A DNA stretch of 14,154 bases from Lachnospiraceae bacterium (lineage in GTDB: Bacteria; Bacillota_A; Clostridia; Lachnospirales; Lachnospiraceae): the NCBI GenBank assembly GCA_017516285.1, contig JAFXDD010000037.1:1-14154 (forward strand), in the 5' to 3' direction. The notes beneath the pieces are model-generated. The model saw only the letters and a program-made list of their open reading frames with translations, ran no database searches and was not told the DNA's origin. The translations under genes and the position numbers were made by a program. Below are positions 13,746-14,154 of this stretch, piece after piece; position 1 is the stretch's first letter; each line of letters starts with the position of its first letter.

Positions 13746-14154
13746 TCATATATCAAGATACTTCTTTACCATCTCCTGATAAAAATCAGGGTCACTGGCC
13801 AGTCTGTGGGTTTGATTACCGAGGCCGTTAGCAGACATTTTATTTATTAAAGTAAATATCTGAGCACGTTCTTCTTCACGTCCTTCGTCAAGGCCAAGTC
13901 TATGACCTTCGTCAAGGCCAAGCTTATGCCCCTCATCGAGGCCAAGTTTATGTCCGGCTTTACGTCCATCCTCGAAGGCGTCCTCACGTTCCATGCGTAT
14001 ATGCTCTTGTTCGTTGTACTCATAAATACTCACTTTCATCGCCTCCGCTCTGTTGGCTTCCAGGAAATCCTTTAGGATGCCTTCCTGAATGCACTCATTA
14101 ATTGCCTTCTCTACTGCTTCCTCTATAGGTAACTCTTCAGCGTATGTACGAACA
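13746..14154 (-). CDS. Rpn family recombination-promoting nuclease/putative transposase, 3' part
   Basis: Truncated at its 5' end by the window edge; the frame is open from 14153 to the TGA at 13746-13748. The visible C-terminal portion (about 135 residues) reads AEELPIEEAVEKAINECI, EGILKDFLEANRAEA, then MSIYEYNEQEHIR-type sequence, the standard tail of Rpn/PD-(D/E)XK 'transposase-like' proteins common in Lachnospiraceae. The nuclease core is outside the window, so activity cannot be judged. An internal ATG at 14039 is not the start. A threefold 8-residue repeat sits in the charged tail. Family members are linked to RecA-independent recombination and phage defence; they are often multicopy and diverging. 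Confidence 0.75.
   Translation of the reverse strand, partial: VRTYAEELPIEEAVEKAINECIQEGILKDFLEANRAEAMKVSIYEYNEQEHIRMEREDAFEDGRKAGHKLGLDEGHKLGLDEGHRLGLDEGREEERAQIFTLINKMSANGLGNQTHRLASDPDFYQEMVKKYLDI
13883..13954 (-). repeat. Three 24-bp in-frame repeats inside the Rpn-family gene
   Basis: Units 13883-13906, 13907-13930 and 13931-13954 encode GH(K/R)LGLDE three times. The first two differ at only two bases, the third is more diverged. A partial fourth (GRKAGHKL) precedes them in the protein. The result is a coiled-coil-like charged linker before the terminal domain; repeat number is likely variable between strains. Confidence 0.85.

Overview
The window looks like a low-to-medium GC Clostridia chromosome, most likely Lachnospiraceae. 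This rests on gene families I recognise (DUF3784-like and SdpI-like small membrane proteins, DUF5662, the Rpn/PD-(D/E)XK family with its typical 'AEELPIEEAVEKAINECI' stretch, BlaI/BlaR1-type pairs), strong AGGAGG ribosome binding sites and sigma-A promoters. No rRNA, tRNA, CRISPR or transposase gene is visible.

Layout. Positions 1-602 hold no gene but two large palindromic elements (6-202 and 322-588) in opposite orientations. A rightward run follows: an anchored lipo/secreted-type protein (603-1601), a DUF3784-like protein (1669-2004), an SdpI-like protein (2062-2514), the tRNA methyltransferase TrmO (2517-3188) and a small membrane protein (3262-3588), closed by a hairpin terminator. On the minus strand is a two-gene heterodimeric ABC exporter (7229 down to 3689). 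It is divergent from an AraC-family regulator (7454-8293) that probably controls it through helically phased TGTA repeats between them. A third palindromic element (8287-8485) begins in the AraC stop-codon region. Next is a BlaI-like repressor, a BlaR1-like M56 metalloprotease sensor and a membrane protein in one operon (8610-11774), behind a double TACA-N2-TGTA operator. A DUF5662 gene (minus), the ribosome hibernation factor HPF (plus), a tandem-HTH regulator (minus) and the 3' part of an Rpn-family nuclease gene (minus, cut by the window edge) complete the window.

Main point of novelty. The three palindromic elements share one central core: a 49-nt unit bounded by CGGT and ACCG, with ACTWAG and CTAAGGACCG strands and an apical hairpin. 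Each is enclosed by long arms that are complementary within an element but almost unrelated between elements. The apical stems differ by paired compensatory changes. The family behaves like a structured RNA or a foldback DNA repeat whose arms are kept complementary; I do not recognise it as any named element.

How the parts fit. The exporter/AraC pair and the BlaI/BlaR1 operon are two independent sense-and-respond modules, plausibly for drugs or envelope stress. Gene functions are family-level inferences from motifs read by eye; no database search was possible.
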